From an uncultured Parasphingopyxis sp. (lineage in GTDB: Bacteria; Pseudomonadota; Alphaproteobacteria; Sphingomonadales; Sphingomonadaceae): DNA of 7,351 nucleotides. How positions within the stretch are numbered: position 1 is the stretch's first letter; each line of letters starts with the position of its first letter. Of the stretch, positions 5,640 through 7,351 are shown piece by piece. The stretch covers positions 1 through 7,351 of the forward strand of contig CAJQMX010000164.1 in NCBI GenBank assembly GCA_905479515.1, written 5' to 3'. Below the pieces are notes generated by a model, which did no database searches, was not told the origin of the DNA, and saw only the letters and a program-made list of their open reading frames with translations. The position numbers and the translations under genes were made by a program.

Positions 5640-6887
5640 ATGGACGTCGCCAGCCAATCGCAAGATGCTTTCACAGTGGACCGGCTGACTGACCCTGAGG
5701 TCATTCGCAATCCCTATCCCTATTATGATCTGCTGCGCAGCCAGTCTCCGCTCTTCGGCTATCGCGATTTTCCCCCCGGAACGATGCCGGGTGTTGATGA
5801 ACCAAAACCGTCCTGGGTGGTTTTGAACTTTGATGATGTGGCGGCCGTGGCATGGGATCATGAGAGCTTTTCCTCGCGGGATAGCCTGCAGGAGGAATCG
5901 TCCGCACCAACCCTGATGCTCGTCAACCATGACAGGCCTGAACATACGCGGCTGCGCAAAATTGCCTCGGCTGTGTTCCGCCCGTCTTCGATCCAGGCAC
6001 TAGCCCCGGAGGTTGACCGGCTGGTTGCGGCGACGATGGATGAATTTTTCGCGCTGGATGTCGAGGTCGATGTCATGGCGGATTATTGCGCGATGCTGCC
6101 CAGCCGCGTGATGGCCCATCTGTTCGGCATGCCGGTCGAGATGGACCGCGATGTCCGCAACTGGGCAACCGCGTTCATGCTTTCGGCGGATATTGATGCG
6201 CAGGCGCGGCAGGCGTTCAATGTCGAGGCAATGGAATTCTTCCACATGCATGTGGCGGAACAGATCCGCCGTATCGAATTGGGGGAACGGCCCGCAGGAG
6301 CCCTGCTCAACGCCTTTATCGAAACGGTTGTTGAGGGTGACCGGCTGACCTTTGAGGAGATTGTGCGCTTCTGCATGACAGCGACGGTGGCCGGAGCTGA
6401 AACCACGTCATTCTATCTGGGCAATCTGATCGCCGTCTTTGCCGACTTTCCAGACGTCTGGGATGCCTATGCCGAGGACGCCGGACTGTTTGACGCGATC
6501 TACAAGGAAACGCTGCGCTTCCATGGTCCGCCGCAGCGATTGTTCCGGGTGGCAACGCGCGACATCACGGTGGGTTCTGCGGAGATCAAGCGCGGCGACT
6601 GGGTCGCCTGTTTCTTCGGCGCGGCCAATTATGATCCGCAAGTGTTTGAAGACCCCTACACATTCAAACTGAACCGGGAAAATGCCGCCCGCCATATGAG
6701 CTTTGGCTACGGCATTCACCGGTGTTTGGGCGCGCCGCTCGCCCAACTCGAAGCGGAGTCGACCGCGCGCATACTGCGCGCGCGCTACGCCCATATCGAA
6801 CGCTCGGACGCGGCAGAATGGCAGGGCGTCAGCCTGCTCAATCATGGCCTTGCCCGCAATCCGGTCATTTTTCGGGCGCGGGAGTAG
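5640..6887 (+). CDS. Cytochrome P450 monooxygenase (soluble bacterial type)
   Basis: 415 residues, normal for soluble bacterial P450s, with no membrane anchor. All family marks are present: C-helix HDRPEHTRLRK (97-107); I-helix AGAETT (251-256), with the acidic-Thr pair used for oxygen activation; the ExxR motif Glu290-Arg293 in KETLRF; and the haem-thiolate loop FGYGIHRCLG (355-364), with Cys362 as haem ligand. It should insert one oxygen atom into an organic substrate using electrons from a ferredoxin and its reductase, neither of which is in the window. The substrate cannot be read from the sequence. The start is supported by AAAGGGA just upstream (5629-5635). Divergent from a MarR regulator and 65 bp before a TonB-dependent receptor gene, with no terminator seen between, so P450 and receptor may share a transcript. 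Confidence 0.96.
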   Translation: MDVASQSQDAFTVDRLTDPEVIRNPYPYYDLLRSQSPLFGYRDFPPGTMPGVDEPKPSWVVLNFDDVAAVAWDHESFSSRDSLQEESSAPTLMLVNHDRPEHTRLRKIASAVFRPSSIQALAPEVDRLVAATMDEFFALDVEVDVMADYCAMLPSRVMAHLFGMPVEMDRDVRNWATAFMLSADIDAQARQAFNVEAMEFFHMHVAEQIRRIELGERPAGALLNAFIETVVEGDRLTFEEIVRFCMTATVAGAETTSFYLGNLIAVFADFPDVWDAYAEDAGLFDAIYKETLRFHGPPQRLFRVATRDITVGSAEIKRGDWVACFFGAANYDPQVFEDPYTFKLNRENAARHMSFGYGIHRCLGAPLAQLEAESTARILRARYAHIERSDAAEWQGVSLLNHGLARNPVIFRARE

Positions 6888-6940
6888 AGGGCGAAAGTTT
6901 TTACACGCAACAATCAGGCAACGCAGAGTGCCGGAATTGG

Positions 6941-6945
6941 GGGAG
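6941..6945 (+). promoter_or_regulatory. Ribosome binding site of the TonB receptor gene
   Basis: GGGAG, 7 bases before the ATG at 6953 but only 1 base before the in-frame ATG at 6947, so it favours 6953 as the start. Confidence 0.6.
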
Positions 6946-6952
6946 AATGAGG

Positions 6953-7351
6953 ATGAATTCGGGAAGGCGGACACGCCAGCTGCTGCTGGCTGCAACAATT
7001 TTGGCAACGGCAGCGATGCCATCAGCCGGTTGGGCGCAGGATGATGCCCAGGGTGCGAGCATGGGCGGCAATATCGGGAACGCGCCGATCATCGTAACCG
7101 CCAGCAGGCGCGAGGGATCGGTTCAGGATACTCCGATGGCGGTCACGGCCTATTCGGCGGGTGATCTGGAAAGCCGGTCGATCACCTCAATCGAACAGAT
7201 TGGTGCGATTTCGCCCGGTGTGCAGATATCGACCTATCAGGGCGACACATCGATTTTCGTGCGCGGGATCGGCACGCCGACGATTATCGGCGGAACGGAC
7301 AGTTCGACCGCCACCTATGTCGATGGCGTCTATATCAGCCGCCCGGCGGCG
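6953..7351 (+). CDS. TonB-dependent outer-membrane receptor (3' end cut by window)
   Basis: 133 residues are visible and the frame is open to the window edge. The start at 6953 fits the GGGAG ribosome site; an ATG at 6947 would add two residues. Residues 1-28 are a signal peptide (MNSGRRTRQ, a hydrophobic core, AGWA) with likely cleavage before QDD. A TonB-box-like IIVTAS stands at 46-51, followed by the plug domain: QDTPMAVTAYSAGDLE (58-73), a helix, SPGVQIS, the IFVRGIG strand (101-107) and YVDGVYISRPA (122-132). These are the standard plug motifs. The barrel, normally another 500-700 residues, lies beyond the window. Receptors of this class import scarce or bulky ligands using TonB-transmitted energy; in sphingomonads many serve organic substrates as well as siderophores. 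The ligand is unknown, but the P450 65 bp upstream hints at a shared substrate. Confidence 0.93.
   Translation, partial: MNSGRRTRQLLLAATILATAAMPSAGWAQDDAQGASMGGNIGNAPIIVTASRREGSVQDTPMAVTAYSAGDLESRSITSIEQIGAISPGVQISTYQGDTSIFVRGIGTPTIIGGTDSSTATYVDGVYISRPAA

Noticed and set aside
6888..6952. Possible terminator between P450 and receptor genes (short T run at 6898-6902)
   Set aside because: No stem of adequate length precedes the T run, so it does not qualify as an intrinsic terminator.
6408..7022. 204-codon minus-strand frame over the P450 3' half and the receptor start
   Set aside because: Antisense to the P450 Cys loop and to the receptor signal peptide; no motif seen.

Overview
The window looks like chromosome from a GC-rich alphaproteobacterium, most likely a sphingomonad. 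That placement is inferred from codon usage, the TonB-dependent receptor / P450 / MarR gene mix and the style of the proteins; no rRNA or other marker gene is present to confirm it. Coding density is high and every gene looks intact, apart from the two cut by the window edges.

Left part (2-4350, + strand): a tight six-gene cassette. In order it holds a zinc-ribbon/DUF4178 protein (5' end missing), a second and membrane-anchored zinc-ribbon/DUF4178 protein, a 54-residue signal-bearing small protein, a half-size DUF350 membrane protein, a membrane-embedded spermidine-synthase-like aminopropyltransferase, and the pyruvoyl enzyme S-adenosylmethionine decarboxylase (SpeD). Three junctions overlap (11, 8 and 11 bp) and the other two gaps are 9 and 32 bp, so this is almost certainly one transcript. 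SpeD makes decarboxylated SAM and the membrane enzyme can use it as aminopropyl donor. The DUF4178, DUF350 and small proteins have no assigned biochemical role. The cassette therefore reads as a self-contained, membrane-located aminopropyl-transfer or polyamine system of unknown target, and it is the most interesting part of the window.

Middle (4358-5429, - strand): a MarR-family regulator followed 25 bp downstream by a probable lipoprotein class I cytochrome c. The cytochrome gene ends 7 bp from the end of speD, in convergent orientation, with no visible terminator.

Right part (5430-7351, + strand): a 210-bp divergent control region containing a 20-bp dyad that overlaps a candidate promoter, then a complete bacterial cytochrome P450 and, 65 bp further on, the start of a TonB-dependent outer-membrane receptor (3' end missing). 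The MarR protein probably controls the P450, perhaps together with the receptor. This suggests uptake and oxidation of a small hydrophobic or otherwise scarce compound, which the sequence does not identify.

No tRNA, rRNA, CRISPR array, insertion sequence or rho-independent terminator was recognised.
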